Source: Nodularia sphaerocarpa UHCC 0038
GTDB taxonomy: Bacteria > Cyanobacteriota > Cyanobacteriia > Cyanobacteriales > Nostocaceae
Assembly: GCF_022376295.1 (NCBI RefSeq)
Contig: NZ_CP060140.1
Coordinates: 310,001-374,000, forward strand
Direction of reading: 5' to 3'
Length of the DNA stretch: 64,000 nucleotides
Every line of letters begins with the position of its first letter. The stretch's first letter is position 1. Under the pieces are notes generated by a model. It did no database searches. It was not told where the DNA came from and saw nothing but the letters and a program-made list of their open reading frames with translations. This document shows, one piece after another, positions 27,762 through 37,221 of the stretch. Both the position numbers and the translations under genes were made by a program.

Positions 27762-29038
27762 ATATGTCTGGACAAGATCAAGTATTTATCGCTGACATTT
27801 TGATAGTTGACGACAAACTGGAAAACATTCGTTTTTTATCTGATTTTTTATCAAAACATAATTATCAAGTCCGCAAAGCTATTAATGGACAGGCAGCATT
27901 AACATCTGTCAAGTCCCTGCCACCAGACTTAATACTTTTAGATATTAATATGCCAGGGATGGGAGGATATGAAGTTTGTCAACACTTGAAAAATTATCCT
28001 GAAACTGCTGAAATACCTGTGATATTTTTGAGCGCTGGTAATGAAATTAATGATAAAATTTTAGCCTTTGAAGCCGGAGGTATTGATTACATTACTAAAC
28101 CATTTAATTTAGAAGAGATATTGGTGAGAGTACAAACTCAATTAAAGGTGCAACAATTACAACAAAACTTACGCGATCGCAATCAGGAGATCCAAAGTAT
28201 GCTCCTAGAATTACAAAAAACTGAAGCCGCACTTATTCAAAAAGAAAAGCTCGTTAATGCTTCTCAAATTACAGCCGGAATTTCTCATGAAATTAACAAC
28301 CCACTCAGTTTTATTCTGGGGAACCTCAAACCAGCTTCTGAATATAGTGAAAACCTCATCACACTAATTGCACTTTATCAAAACGCATTTCCCGATGCAA
28401 CTCCAGAAATTCAAAACTTCATTGAATATATTGATTTAGATTTCTTAGTTACAGATTTCAGAAGCATTATTAGCTCCCTGAATACAGGAGCCGAACGCAT
28501 TCGCTCAGTTATCAACGCTATGCATATTTTCTCCCGTATTGATGAATCAGGCATCAAACCAATAAATATCGCTGAAACTATCGAGAGTGTTCTCGTAATT
28601 CTCCGTTATCAACTAGCTTTAAATAACGGCTCAGTCAGCATTTCAGTAGTGAAAAATTATGCAGATACGCCAGAACTTATCGGACAAGCTAATCTCTTAA
28701 ATCAAGCTCTGTTGAATATTTTACAAAATGCTATCCAGGCGATAGAATCAAAAATAAATTCAGTTATTGATAGTTCATTTAAACCCACCATTTGGATTAA
28801 TACATCCACAACAGAGCAGCAGCAAATCCGAATTAGTATTAAAGATAATGGTATAGGAATTGCTCCAGAGAATAAACCTCGTTTATTTGAGCCGTTCTTT
28901 ACCACAAAACCACCAGGAAAAGGAGTGGGATTAGGTTTATTTACCAGCTATCAAATCATCACTGAATTTCACCAAGGTACTTTAACTTACCATGATTGCC
29001 CTGAAGGAGGTTCAGAACTTATTATAGAAATTCCTTAA
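27758..29038 (+). CDS. Response regulator-histidine kinase (REC-HisKA-HATPase)
   Basis: A 426-residue cytoplasmic protein. The N-terminal receiver has ILIVDDK, phospho-acceptor Asp in LILLDINMPG and the conserved Lys in YITKPF. A coiled-coil linker leads to a kinase core with ISHEINNPLSFI (phospho-His) and an ATPase domain with NILQNAIQAI, DNGIGI and GLGLFTSY. The start codon overlaps the stop of the ethylene-receptor-like kinase (ATGA), a sign of translational coupling. It probably receives phosphate from that kinase and passes the signal to a further, unseen regulator. Confidence 0.9.
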   Translation: MNMSGQDQVFIADILIVDDKLENIRFLSDFLSKHNYQVRKAINGQAALTSVKSLPPDLILLDINMPGMGGYEVCQHLKNYPETAEIPVIFLSAGNEINDKILAFEAGGIDYITKPFNLEEILVRVQTQLKVQQLQQNLRDRNQEIQSMLLELQKTEAALIQKEKLVNASQITAGISHEINNPLSFILGNLKPASEYSENLITLIALYQNAFPDATPEIQNFIEYIDLDFLVTDFRSIISSLNTGAERIRSVINAMHIFSRIDESGIKPINIAETIESVLVILRYQLALNNGSVSISVVKNYADTPELIGQANLLNQALLNILQNAIQAIESKINSVIDSSFKPTIWINTSTTEQQQIRISIKDNGIGIAPENKPRLFEPFFTTKPPGKGVGLGLFTSYQIITEFHQGTLTYHDCPEGGSELIIEIP

Positions 29039-29141
29039 ATTATCGTTACAATTAAGTAAGTAGGTGAGAAAAATTCAATGTATTCGTAAACCATATAGCA
29101 GTCAGTAGCGTAATCTGAATCTTCCCATCATATTTTTAACC

Positions 29142-30773
29142 CTAGATGCGAGGATTAGCTAACTTCCATAGCAAGTAATAATTGTTGCCATAAACCACAT
29201 TAGTTGTAGATTTATATCTAGTTTCTAGTTCTCCCCTCCAGGTATCTGAAGGATTAAGCAAAAAAATATCAGTAAAACCAGCAGGTATATCAGGAATATC
29301 TTGAGCTTTTACTAATTGAAATCTTACTTTTGGCTGTACAAGATAACTCAACGAAAAGACATTTCCATAATTAATTCCCTCAGCATCACTAATTAAAAGT
29401 GGGCTTTCAGCCTGATTAATAATCTCAGCAACCTGTGGATTACCATAGCTAATTCCCTGATTCCACCAAGTCTCAGCTTCATAACTTACTCTCGACGAAA
29501 CCAGCCCACAAACAATTATCAAGACTAAAATTACTTGCCAGATTCGGCGGCGTGATACAATTTCATTATAGATTTCCGTAGCGAGTAGATAAGCAACAGC
29601 AAGTTGAATACCTAAATAAGCAGATATTAAATTTGTTTCTGAACTGGAAAATATGCCCCCAGGAAATACAATTTGCAGCACTTTAGGTATGACTGGTACT
29701 ATGATCAATATCAGCACAAAAAACCATGTTTTGTAGTTAGTTGTTCCACAAAGAAAATAAATTGCATATCCCACTATAGTTAAGAATATTAATCCAATTA
29801 AATAGCCCAGAGGATTTTCTAAGCTAAAATTTAAATCAAAAAAAATTCGACTTACCTGCATTAGCCAAAGTGGAATTAAAGAAATCTCAGATGTCTCCTT
29901 TTTGATCACATCTGCTGATATCAAAAACTCAAACAAATTCGCCACCACAATCATCATCCAAGGCATAAAAGCTAAAAAACCCAGAGATGACGCTATCAAA
30001 TAAGCTCTGACTGTTTCAGTTAGTTGGAATCTTGTAGTTGTAATTACGTAAATTCCCTGAGCTACAGCGAGAAAAACACTCGACAAACTAGTGTAAAGAC
30101 TAAGTGTCAAAGTTACTACATAAATTCCCCAAGTAGCAAAACGATCTGGTATTTGCTGTCCTGGTGCTAATTCATTATATTCTGATTCCAGCCGCATTGC
30201 TCGCAATAGGGACGCGCTGCATAGTATGATCGTGACTAACCACAGAATATCTACTCGTGCTTCTTGAGCGTAAAGCATATAAATAGGAGAGATTGCCATC
30301 AGAGCGATCGCTAACCAAGGTATTGATAATGGCACATTAAATAATTCTCGACATAGCCAGTAAATACACGGAAACACTAACAAGCTAATCACAGCAGATA
30401 AACTTCTAATTGCAGTGACTGAATTACCGAATATTTGTACCCATAATCTAACTATTAAATAATAAAGCGGTGGATGTTGCGGGTCTTCTGTAGCCAAAGA
30501 CATAATTGTGTCACTGAAGCCTTTTTCTAGATGAGTTTCTTGGAACCTAGCAAAACCTTCTTTACTAATTACGCCACCGTTAAATATTTGCTGCTTGACT
30601 TCATCTACTGTGTAGCCAGAAATTCGCAATGATGTATAAGTTTCATCATGGGAGTAAACCTTACCTTCAAGATTAACAAAACGAAATAATATCCCCATTG
30701 CCAACAAAAAGATAATTACAAACCGCAACCAACTCGGAACAAGAGCGAGGTTCCGCATAATTAGGTTTCTCAA
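29142..30773 (-). CDS. Membrane glycosyltransferase, GT39/PMT-like
   Basis: A 543-residue multi-pass membrane protein (about eleven predicted helices). The first periplasmic loop carries VYSHDETYTSLR, the acidic motif of GT-C enzymes that binds the lipid-phosphate sugar donor, followed by PQHPPLYYLIVRLW, typical of GT39/ArnT-like proteins. The C-terminal soluble part is small. It would transfer a sugar from a polyprenyl-phosphate donor to an extracytoplasmic acceptor; both are unknown. It is convergent with the signalling genes and upstream of a nested repeat element. Confidence 0.82.
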   Translation of the reverse strand: MRNLIMRNLALVPSWLRFVIIFLLAMGILFRFVNLEGKVYSHDETYTSLRISGYTVDEVKQQIFNGGVISKEGFARFQETHLEKGFSDTIMSLATEDPQHPPLYYLIVRLWVQIFGNSVTAIRSLSAVISLLVFPCIYWLCRELFNVPLSIPWLAIALMAISPIYMLYAQEARVDILWLVTIILCSASLLRAMRLESEYNELAPGQQIPDRFATWGIYVVTLTLSLYTSLSSVFLAVAQGIYVITTTRFQLTETVRAYLIASSLGFLAFMPWMMIVVANLFEFLISADVIKKETSEISLIPLWLMQVSRIFFDLNFSLENPLGYLIGLIFLTIVGYAIYFLCGTTNYKTWFFVLILIIVPVIPKVLQIVFPGGIFSSSETNLISAYLGIQLAVAYLLATEIYNEIVSRRRIWQVILVLIIVCGLVSSRVSYEAETWWNQGISYGNPQVAEIINQAESPLLISDAEGINYGNVFSLSYLVQPKVRFQLVKAQDIPDIPAGFTDIFLLNPSDTWRGELETRYKSTTNVVYGNNYYLLWKLANPRI

Positions 30774-30862
30774 AAAGTGGTTTAAAATCGCCCAATCAAG
30801 TTATCCATCTAGATAAACTAATGAAATTTATCACAACATAGAGTTTACTTAAGCATTTATTC

Positions 30863-31312
30863 GGCGTTGCTGAACTAAAGTATGAAATTCCAAAATCACC
30901 TTTATTTTCTTCCTACCTTTGCGCCTTTGCGCCAATGCGTGTTAGAGGATGTTTGAAAAGTTTTTGGCGAATATAATATGGCTACGCTTCGCGTTAGCGA
31001 TACGCTACTACACAGGCAGGACGCGTAGCGGCTTGCCGTAGGGAAGTCCACCTACGTGGACTAATGAAAAAATGGGATTTTTAACCCGCGCAGGTGGTCA
31101 CTGAGCAGTTCGACAAGCTCACTGTAACACTTGTCGTTAGCGTAGCGTGGCGTTAGCCATAGTGCGGGTTTAGTTTGTGTAGCCACGACTTCTAGTCGCC
31201 AGTTGACACTGAGCGCAGTCGAAGTGGGCTGTAATAAATTAGACTTTTCAAACAACCTCTTAGCGAAGCGGGGCGGAGCAACGACTAATACATATTTGAA
31301 ATCAGCAACGCC
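30863..31312. mobile_element. Miniature element family A, copy 1 (carries a nested element)
   Basis: Bounded by inverted ends GGCGTTGCTGA (30863-30873) and its complement (31302-31312), with similarity reaching about 22 bp inward. Near-perfect 8-bp target duplication: ATTTATTC (30855-30862) versus ATTTCTTC (31313-31320). It has no coding capacity. A second element type is inserted inside (30945-31259). Without that insert it is about 132 bp, close to the other copies (98 and 111 bp). Confidence 0.82.
30945..31259. mobile_element. Miniature element family B, copy 1
   Basis: Inverted ends of about 17 bp (GAGGATGTTTGAAAAGT against a GAGGTTG... complement) with a 3-bp TTA on both sides (30942-30944 and 31260-31262). 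The interior has palindromic GCGTAGC/GCTACGC blocks and no gene. It shares interior segments with 50633-50809, such as GGACGCGTAGCGGCTT. It is inserted inside the family A element. Confidence 0.8.
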
Positions 31313-31381
31313 ATTTCTTCCTTCTCCTTCCTCCTTCCTCAGCGTCCTCTGCGTCCTCTGCGGTTCGTTTTCACACTGCGG

Positions 31382-31406
31382 AAAAACCCCCGAAAAGATC
31401 CGGGGG
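31382..31406 (-). terminator. Rho-independent terminator of nadK
   Basis: On the minus strand CCCCCG and CGGGGG arms (31387-31392 and 31401-31406) enclose an 8-base loop and are followed by TTTTTC. It lies about 50 bp after the nadK stop and likely ends the ndhA-I-G-E-nadK transcript. Confidence 0.8.
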
Positions 31407-31458
31407 CTATATTTCACAGACAACTTGCAGCAAAAGCGCTCCGTAGACACCTAATAAA

Positions 31459-32379
31459 TCAATTCCGGTGATTATTACTGTAGCGAACCCTTGTACCTGC
31501 CCAAAGCAGCTTCTCTCGCAGCGTCTGATAATATGAATTGTTCTCTCGCAAAATAATAAACTTCGCCCGACAATCAGCCATACGCACATCAACCCGATGT
31601 CCTGGCCAAATAGACGTAGACAAGACCCCATCCATCCACAGCTTTGTACTCAAATCATAGTCTCCCAAAGGCCAGATGCTGACCACAGAACCAGGAGGTA
31701 AAACTAGAGGGCGACTAGAAAGACTCATGGGACAAATGGGAGTGATGGTAACCGCCTCCATACCATCGTGCATAATGGGGCCATTCGCAGAAACAGTATA
31801 ACCAGTAGAACCAGTGGGAGTGGAAATAATCAAACCATCCCCCACATATTGATCGACAACCTCACTATCAATTTCCATTTCCAGAATAGAAGTGATCATG
31901 CGGTCAGCAGAAGCGGGTTTAACACAAAATTCGTTCAAAGCCAAGTAGCGCTCAGTCACAGGTTCCAAATTCGTGCGATGACCCTCATACACCGCCGCTT
32001 GTAGCATCATCCGCCTCTGGATAGCATAGCGATCCTCAAATAGCCGATCCCAAACCTTCTCTGTATCTTCAAACTCATCTACAGACTCGGTTAAAAAGCC
32101 CAGATGACCCCCAACATTTACACCCAAAATGGGTATACCAGCAGGGGCTAAATGTCTAGCACTAGTTAAAACAGTGCCGTCACCACCGAGTACCAAAGCC
32201 AAATCAATCGGTTGAGTTGCAGAAGCCAAAAACACCGGGTAAGGGTTATCTTTTGGCCCACTAGGCCCCATCAACACCTGACAATGGCGCTTTTCTAGTT
32301 GTTTAGCACAGAGTTCAGCCCAGCGTTTACTCTGGGAATCTCGTGCTTTATAAGCAATGATTACCTGCTTGAGTTGCAC
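31459..32379 (-). CDS. nadK: NAD(+) kinase
   Basis: Phosphorylates NAD+ to NADP+ in the cytoplasm. The GGDGT motif (VLGGDGTVLTSARHL) and the conserved NVGGHLGFLTE block are present, with the later STPTGSTGYTVSANGPIMHD active-site region. Length is 306 residues, usual for cyanobacterial NadK. It starts 6 bp after the ndhE stop, so it is very probably co-transcribed with the NDH-1 genes. A terminator hairpin follows at 31382-31406. Cyanobacteria usually have two NAD kinases; which one this is cannot be told here. Confidence 0.93.
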   Translation of the reverse strand: MQLKQVIIAYKARDSQSKRWAELCAKQLEKRHCQVLMGPSGPKDNPYPVFLASATQPIDLALVLGGDGTVLTSARHLAPAGIPILGVNVGGHLGFLTESVDEFEDTEKVWDRLFEDRYAIQRRMMLQAAVYEGHRTNLEPVTERYLALNEFCVKPASADRMITSILEMEIDSEVVDQYVGDGLIISTPTGSTGYTVSANGPIMHDGMEAVTITPICPMSLSSRPLVLPPGSVVSIWPLGDYDLSTKLWMDGVLSTSIWPGHRVDVRMADCRAKFIILRENNSYYQTLREKLLWAGTRVRYSNNHRN

Positions 32380-32385
32380 GCAAAA

Positions 32386-32691
32386 TTACCACTTCAGGAG
32401 ATTAAACTGCTCCATATCGACGGTATCGCGGTTACGATAAATGGCCAGCACAATCGCTAAACCCACCGCCGCTTCAGCAGCTGCCACGGTAATCACAAAC
32501 ACGGTGAATACCTGACCCTTAATTAAAGTTGAATCGAGAAAGTTGGAAAATGCCATTAAATTCAGATTAACAGCATTCAGCAGTAACTCAATTGACATCA
32601 ACACCCGCACGGCATTACGACTGGTAATTAAGCCATAAATACCAATACAAAACAAAGCTGCTGCTAGTAATAAAAAATACTGGAGTTGCAT
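32386..32691 (-). CDS. ndhE: NAD(P)H-quinone oxidoreductase subunit 4L
   Basis: NuoK-type membrane subunit of the NDH-1 complex, which passes electrons to plastoquinone and pumps protons in thylakoid membranes. It is 101 residues with three transmembrane helices, and contains the membrane-embedded Glu residues of the family (SIELLLNAVNLNLMAF and AAAEAAVGLAI). Last ndh gene of the cluster, 66 bp after ndhG. Confidence 0.95.
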   Translation of the reverse strand: MQLQYFLLLAAALFCIGIYGLITSRNAVRVLMSIELLLNAVNLNLMAFSNFLDSTLIKGQVFTVFVITVAAAEAAVGLAIVLAIYRNRDTVDMEQFNLLKW

Positions 32692-32757
32692 GGATTCTCG
32701 TATCCCTTCTCAAAACAATCTGGCTTTTGACTTGCGATTTGCATAATATCGCAAATT

Positions 32758-33372
32758 TTACTCTTTGGTTTCGCTACCCGCCGATACCAAATCTCTGGGG
32801 CGTTCTGGCAAAGTCAAAACAGTTTGTGGCAAATCTGATGGTGTTGTTGGTTCTGGCAAATACTCGCGACGTGCCAAAATAATCGCTCCCACCATCGCTA
32901 TCAGCAACAATATTGAAGCCAGTTCAAAAGGCAGTAAAAAGTCAGTGAAGAAATGCTCACCAATCACAACAATAGAACTTTCTGGAGCTACAGCACCAGG
33001 TGTTGAGTATGCCCAAGGAGTCCCCAGTACCATCACACTCAACAGTCCAAATAATCCCAAGCTGACCACCCCCGTCAGTACTTTCCGCAACCCAGCATTG
33101 GGAAATGGCGCAAAATCTTCCCGCTTGTTCACCAACATAATGGCAAACAAAATCAGCACGTTAACCGCCCCAACATAAACCAGCACCTGGGCTGCTGCTA
33201 CAAAGTCACCATTCAGCAACAGGTAAATTCCCGCCATGCTGATGAACACGCCCCCCAGCATAAAGGCAGAATAGACAACGTTAGAGAACAGCACTACGCC
33301 TAAAGCTGCCCCAATCATCATCACGCCCAATATGCACAACGCAACAAACTGTACTCCTTCGGCTAGATTCAC
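32758..33372 (-). CDS. ndhG: NAD(P)H-quinone oxidoreductase subunit 6
   Basis: NuoJ-type membrane subunit of NDH-1. 204 residues with five predicted transmembrane helices; the segment AAQVLVYVGAVNVLILFAI is the conserved helix with a pi-bulge-like Gly/Tyr pattern seen in the family. The C-terminal 35 residues are polar. It lies between ndhI (160 bp upstream) and ndhE in the conserved order. The ndhI-ndhG gap holds four copies of the heptamer GTCAAAA at 33452-33479. Confidence 0.94.
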   Translation of the reverse strand: MNLAEGVQFVALCILGVMMIGAALGVVLFSNVVYSAFMLGGVFISMAGIYLLLNGDFVAAAQVLVYVGAVNVLILFAIMLVNKREDFAPFPNAGLRKVLTGVVSLGLFGLLSVMVLGTPWAYSTPGAVAPESSIVVIGEHFFTDFLLPFELASILLLIAMVGAIILARREYLPEPTTPSDLPQTVLTLPERPRDLVSAGSETKE

Positions 33373-33451
33373 TTTTTCCGATCCTTTTTGATTTCCAATA
33401 AATCGTCACTGGTAATCGTTAGTACCGATTACCCACTAACACCGCCGTGAA

Positions 33452-33479
33452 GTCAAAAGTCAAAAGTCAAAAGTCAAAA
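33452..33479. repeat. Heptameric tandem repeat (GTCAAAA) inside the ndh operon
   Basis: Four exact copies of a 7-base unit in the ndhI-ndhG spacer. Confidence 0.8.
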
Positions 33480-33532
33480 GTTTACATAATCGGCTTTTGA
33501 TTGATTTGAAATCTAAACTTCGCATAGCAGCC

Positions 33533-34126
33533 CTAGCCACTTGTTTTTTCTGTTTGTTCTAGCAGGTCTTCTGGACGAGAACCAGCACGCGGCGCATCAG
33601 CCGGTAGATCATGAGGTTCCATTACACCCTTGGGTAAGTAAGCTAGTTCGCGCAGTGGTGTAACCATTGGGTCATTTGTGACTTTGTAAGGCAGACGACC
33701 TAGGGCTACGTTATCATAGTTCAATTCATGGCGATCATAAGTGGATAGCTCATATTCTTCTGTCATTGATAGACAGTTCGTTGGGCAGTATTCTACACAG
33801 TTACCGCAGAAGATACAAACTCCAAAGTCAATGCTGTAGTGTTTGAGTTTTTTCTTTTTGTTAGCTTTCTCAAATTCCCAATCCACTACAGGCAGATTAA
33901 TCGGACAAACCCGAACACAGACTTCACAGGCTATACATTTATCAAACTCAAAGTGAATCCTACCGCGAAATCGTTCGCCAGGAATCAGTTTTTCGTAAGG
34001 GTACTGTACGGTGACAGGGCGACGCTGCATGTGGTCGAAAGTTACAGCTAACCCTTGACCAATGTAACGTCCGGCTTGTACTGCTTCTTTGGCGTAATCA
34101 CCAACTTGTTTGAGGAACTTTAGCAT
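33533..34126 (-). CDS. ndhI: NAD(P)H-quinone oxidoreductase subunit I (2x[4Fe-4S])
   Basis: Iron-sulfur subunit that relays electrons in NDH-1. Two [4Fe-4S] motifs are seen, CIACEVCVRVCP and CIFCGNCVEYCP. I start at the ATG at 34126 (MLKFLKQVGDY), the usual N-terminus; an in-frame ATG at 34153 would add nine residues. About 197 residues, with a C-terminal extension typical of cyanobacteria. 79 bp after ndhA. Confidence 0.95.
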   Translation of the reverse strand: MLKFLKQVGDYAKEAVQAGRYIGQGLAVTFDHMQRRPVTVQYPYEKLIPGERFRGRIHFEFDKCIACEVCVRVCPINLPVVDWEFEKANKKKKLKHYSIDFGVCIFCGNCVEYCPTNCLSMTEEYELSTYDRHELNYDNVALGRLPYKVTNDPMVTPLRELAYLPKGVMEPHDLPADAPRAGSRPEDLLEQTEKTSG

Positions 34127-34205
34127 TTTTAGTGTTTTTCTCTCTCTTTTCAATTCTGGATCTGGGATTTGAGATTTCAGATTTAATCCAAAACCTCAAA
34201 TTGGT

Positions 34206-35324
34206 TTATCCACCAAAGGCGAAGGGAAAGGCAAGTTTCAGGGCTGCGGTTACGAGAAGGTTAACCAAAGCCAGTGGTAACAAAAACTTCCATCCTAAAT
34301 CTAGCAATTGGTCAATCCGCACCCGTGGTACTGTCCAACGCAACAAGATGGCGATAAATACTAGCAAATAGGCTTTGATTAGGGTCATGACAATACCCAA
34401 AGAAGCCGTTGCTACCTGCAACACGGGATTAAATTCACTCAGTCCGAACCAATTAGCTATGACGTTAACTGGAATTGGGAAGTCCCAACCACCCAGGTAT
34501 AAAACTGCTACCATTAGGGCTGAAAGCACTAGGTTGACGTAGGAACTGAGGTAAAACAGCGCGAATTTCATGCCTGAATATTCGGTCTGATAACCAGCTA
34601 CGATTTCTTCTTCCGCTTCGGGTAAGTCAAAGGGTAAGCGTTCGCATTCAGCTAGGGCTGCTATCCAAAAAATCAGGAATCCTACTGGTTGCCGCCAAAT
34701 GTTCCAGCCAAGGATACCATAGCCAGATTGCTGGTTAACAATATCAATGGTGCTGAGACTGTTAGACATCATGACGACGGCTAACACGCTCAAGGATAGG
34801 GGAATTTCGTAGCTAATGGACTGAGCAGCAGCCCGCAAGCCACCTATGAGGGAATACTTGTTATTTGATGCGTAACCAGCCATTAACAACCCGATGGGGG
34901 CAATGCTAGAAAACGCAATCCACAGGAATATTCCCATGCCTACGTTGGTAATGACAATATTTTGTCCAAAGGGGACTATCAAATAGGACAGAAATACTGG
35001 CAGTACCACTAAAATCGGACCGATGGTAAATAGCCAAGCATCCGCTTTTGCTGGTACGATATCTTCTTTAAATACCAGCTTCAGACCATCCGCAACTGGC
35101 GCTAGTAAGCCAAAAGGCCCAATAAATTCTGGGCCAATGCGCTGCTGTACTGATGCCGAAATTTTTCGTTCTAACCAAACACACACTAATACCCCCACTG
35201 TTGCTCCAATCAGCATCAGTATCATGGGCAAGGGCATCCATAAGGCTTTGGCTGTCCCTGCTGGTATTCCTAAATCCATGACGGATTTAATAAACGTTCC
35301 TTGGAGGTCAATTCCTGAGTTCAT
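34206..35324 (-). CDS. ndhA: NAD(P)H-quinone oxidoreductase subunit 1
   Basis: NuoH-type subunit at the junction of the membrane and hydrophilic arms of NDH-1, lining the quinone cavity. 372 residues with about eight transmembrane helices and conserved loops VWLERKISASVQQRIGPE, LPFDLPEAEEEIVAGYQTEY and EYSGMKFALF. First gene of ndhA-I-G-E. Upstream lies a 648-bp repeat-rich region, then gltA on the same strand. Confidence 0.96.
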   Translation of the reverse strand: MNSGIDLQGTFIKSVMDLGIPAGTAKALWMPLPMILMLIGATVGVLVCVWLERKISASVQQRIGPEFIGPFGLLAPVADGLKLVFKEDIVPAKADAWLFTIGPILVVLPVFLSYLIVPFGQNIVITNVGMGIFLWIAFSSIAPIGLLMAGYASNNKYSLIGGLRAAAQSISYEIPLSLSVLAVVMMSNSLSTIDIVNQQSGYGILGWNIWRQPVGFLIFWIAALAECERLPFDLPEAEEEIVAGYQTEYSGMKFALFYLSSYVNLVLSALMVAVLYLGGWDFPIPVNVIANWFGLSEFNPVLQVATASLGIVMTLIKAYLLVFIAILLRWTVPRVRIDQLLDLGWKFLLPLALVNLLVTAALKLAFPFAFGG

Positions 35325-35972
35325 GTTTCTGCTCTTTAAGTCAACTGAAGTCTGAAGTCTGAAGTGTGAAGTTATAAACTATAAAATTCGGCTCCTTCAT
35401 TCTTCATGTTTTTATGCTTTGATGAAGACGCTTGATAGATTTTTGCCAATTCCCATGCCTAGTATATCGTCCAATGGTTTTCAGCCCCTGAAGCTATACA
35501 AGAACTTCTACTTATGGTCAGGATTGGGATTTCTTTTGCTTGGCGAGAAGACGAAGTGAGGCGAGCAGGGGCAATACTTCTTTTGTTAACCTCTCCCCTA
35601 GTCCCTCTCCTACAAGGAGCTACGATGTACACACATCTTGGCAATCAAGTACAGAGCCTGAATTTACCCCCCTTAATCCCCCCTTGGCAAGGGGGGAAAA
35701 TCGGTTTCTCCCCCTTACTAAGCTGAAAATCCGGTTCTCCCCCTTACTAAGGGGGAGTTAGAGGGGGTCAGAAGATTTGTGTGTACACCGTAGCCTACAA
35801 GGAGCTAGGGTGTTAGGTTGGCTTTATCCGAGAAGTATTGGGAGCAGGAGGAACATCTTCCTCATTCCTTCAGTCTCGCCTCACAAAGCATGAAGAAACT
35901 TCCGCCGACGTTGTGGCAACGGTTATCGACTTAATAACTGGGGATGAGTGTGACTAATAATCCAACTGCCAG
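35325..35972. other. Repeat-rich region between gltA and ndhA
   Basis: No gene. It contains CTGAAGT heptamers (about 35345-35366), several palindromic GGGGGAA/TTCCCCC-type repeats between 35660 and 35765 (CTCCCCCTTACTAAG twice), and two copies of a GTGTGTACACC-type motif (near 35624-35641, inverted, and 35774-35790) shared with 5191-5208. Any promoter for ndhA must lie here, but I cannot point to one. Confidence 0.5.
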
Positions 35973-37109
35973 TTAACGTTGATCGATGGGGAGATAGGTA
36001 ATCTCATGCTTACCGTTATAAATCTGGGTGGGTCGGAATATGCGGTTTTCTGCTAGTTGTTCTTTCCAGTGCGCTAGCCAACCTGCAACACGGGCGATCG
36101 CAAATATTGGTGTAAATAAGTCTGTAGGAATCCCCATTTTCCTGTACACCAAACCAGAATAAAAGTCAACATTGGGATAAATCCCTTTGCCAGACAGTTT
36201 TTCTGCTACTACCTGTTCCATTTCTAGGGCAATGTCATAATACTTATCATGCCCAAACTTGGCAAACAATTGCTCTGCTAGGTTTTGTAAGACTGTAGCT
36301 CGTGGATCTTTGACTTTATAGACACGGTGTCCAAAGCCCATAATCTTGGCTTTGCGTTGCAGCAGGTTGTCTACATAGGGACGCACGTTTTCTACTGTGC
36401 CAATTTCTTCCAACATCTGAATCACTTCTTCATTGGCTCCACCGTGTAGGGGACCTCCTAGGGTTCCGACTGCACTAGCAACTACAGCGTAGGGGTCTGT
36501 TAAGGTGGAAGCTGTTACCCTGGCACTGAAGGTAGAGGCATTCATTGTATGCTCGACATGAAGGATCAAGCAGATGTCAAAAATTTTGGCAGCCAAAGGA
36601 TCTGGTTCTTTCTCGTTGAGCATATAGAGAAAGTTGGCGGCGTAGTCTAAGTCATCGCGAGGCCTTACGGGGTCGTTGCCTTTTCGCATCAATTGGAATG
36701 CGGCTACCATTGTAGGAATGGTTGCTAACAAGCGCACCACGGAATCCCGAATGTAGGCAGGATTGTGTAAGTCTCGGAGCGAATAAAACAAGCCTAAAGC
36801 CGCAGCTGAGGCTTGCAGAGCATCCATTGGGTGACCGCTTTCTGGAAAGCATTTCATCATGTCCCGAATGCGGTATTTGATTCGCCTGTGGTAGCGCACC
36901 TCATGCTCAAACGCTTCCAATTCTTCTTTATTTGGCAGTTCACCCCAGATTAAGAGATAAGCAGTTTCCAGAAATGAACTTTTTTCTGCTAGTTCTTCAA
37001 TCCGGATGCCACGATATTCTAGAATTCCCTTTTGCCCATCAACATGACTAATACTCGATTGGGCGGCGGGAATGCCTTCTAAACCAGGCTTGTATTCGCA
37101 CACCATCAT
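35973..37109 (-). CDS. gltA: Citrate synthase
   Basis: Condenses acetyl-CoA and oxaloacetate at the entry of the (branched) cyanobacterial TCA pathway. 378 residues. The catalytic residues are visible: His in GGPLHGGANE, His in MGFGHRVYK and Asp in NVDFYSGLVY. The N-terminal MMVCEYKPGLEG offers two adjacent Met starts. The same-strand neighbours are sixA upstream (112 bp) and ndhA far downstream. Confidence 0.95.
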   Translation of the reverse strand: MMVCEYKPGLEGIPAAQSSISHVDGQKGILEYRGIRIEELAEKSSFLETAYLLIWGELPNKEELEAFEHEVRYHRRIKYRIRDMMKCFPESGHPMDALQASAAALGLFYSLRDLHNPAYIRDSVVRLLATIPTMVAAFQLMRKGNDPVRPRDDLDYAANFLYMLNEKEPDPLAAKIFDICLILHVEHTMNASTFSARVTASTLTDPYAVVASAVGTLGGPLHGGANEEVIQMLEEIGTVENVRPYVDNLLQRKAKIMGFGHRVYKVKDPRATVLQNLAEQLFAKFGHDKYYDIALEMEQVVAEKLSGKGIYPNVDFYSGLVYRKMGIPTDLFTPIFAIARVAGWLAHWKEQLAENRIFRPTQIYNGKHEITYLPIDQR

Positions 37110-37221
37110 GGCAACACCATTTACTTTTTGACATATCTGTTCACGCTAACTTACCAGAAATTCTTGTCGCTATAACAGTAGTCGATGTCACAACACTTTT
37201 TGCAAAAATGTTGAAAAGCTG

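Noticed and set aside
31061..31454. Frames on both strands within the nested miniature elements
   Set aside because: They read through palindromic repeats and simple CCTTCTCC tracts; no protein family is evident.
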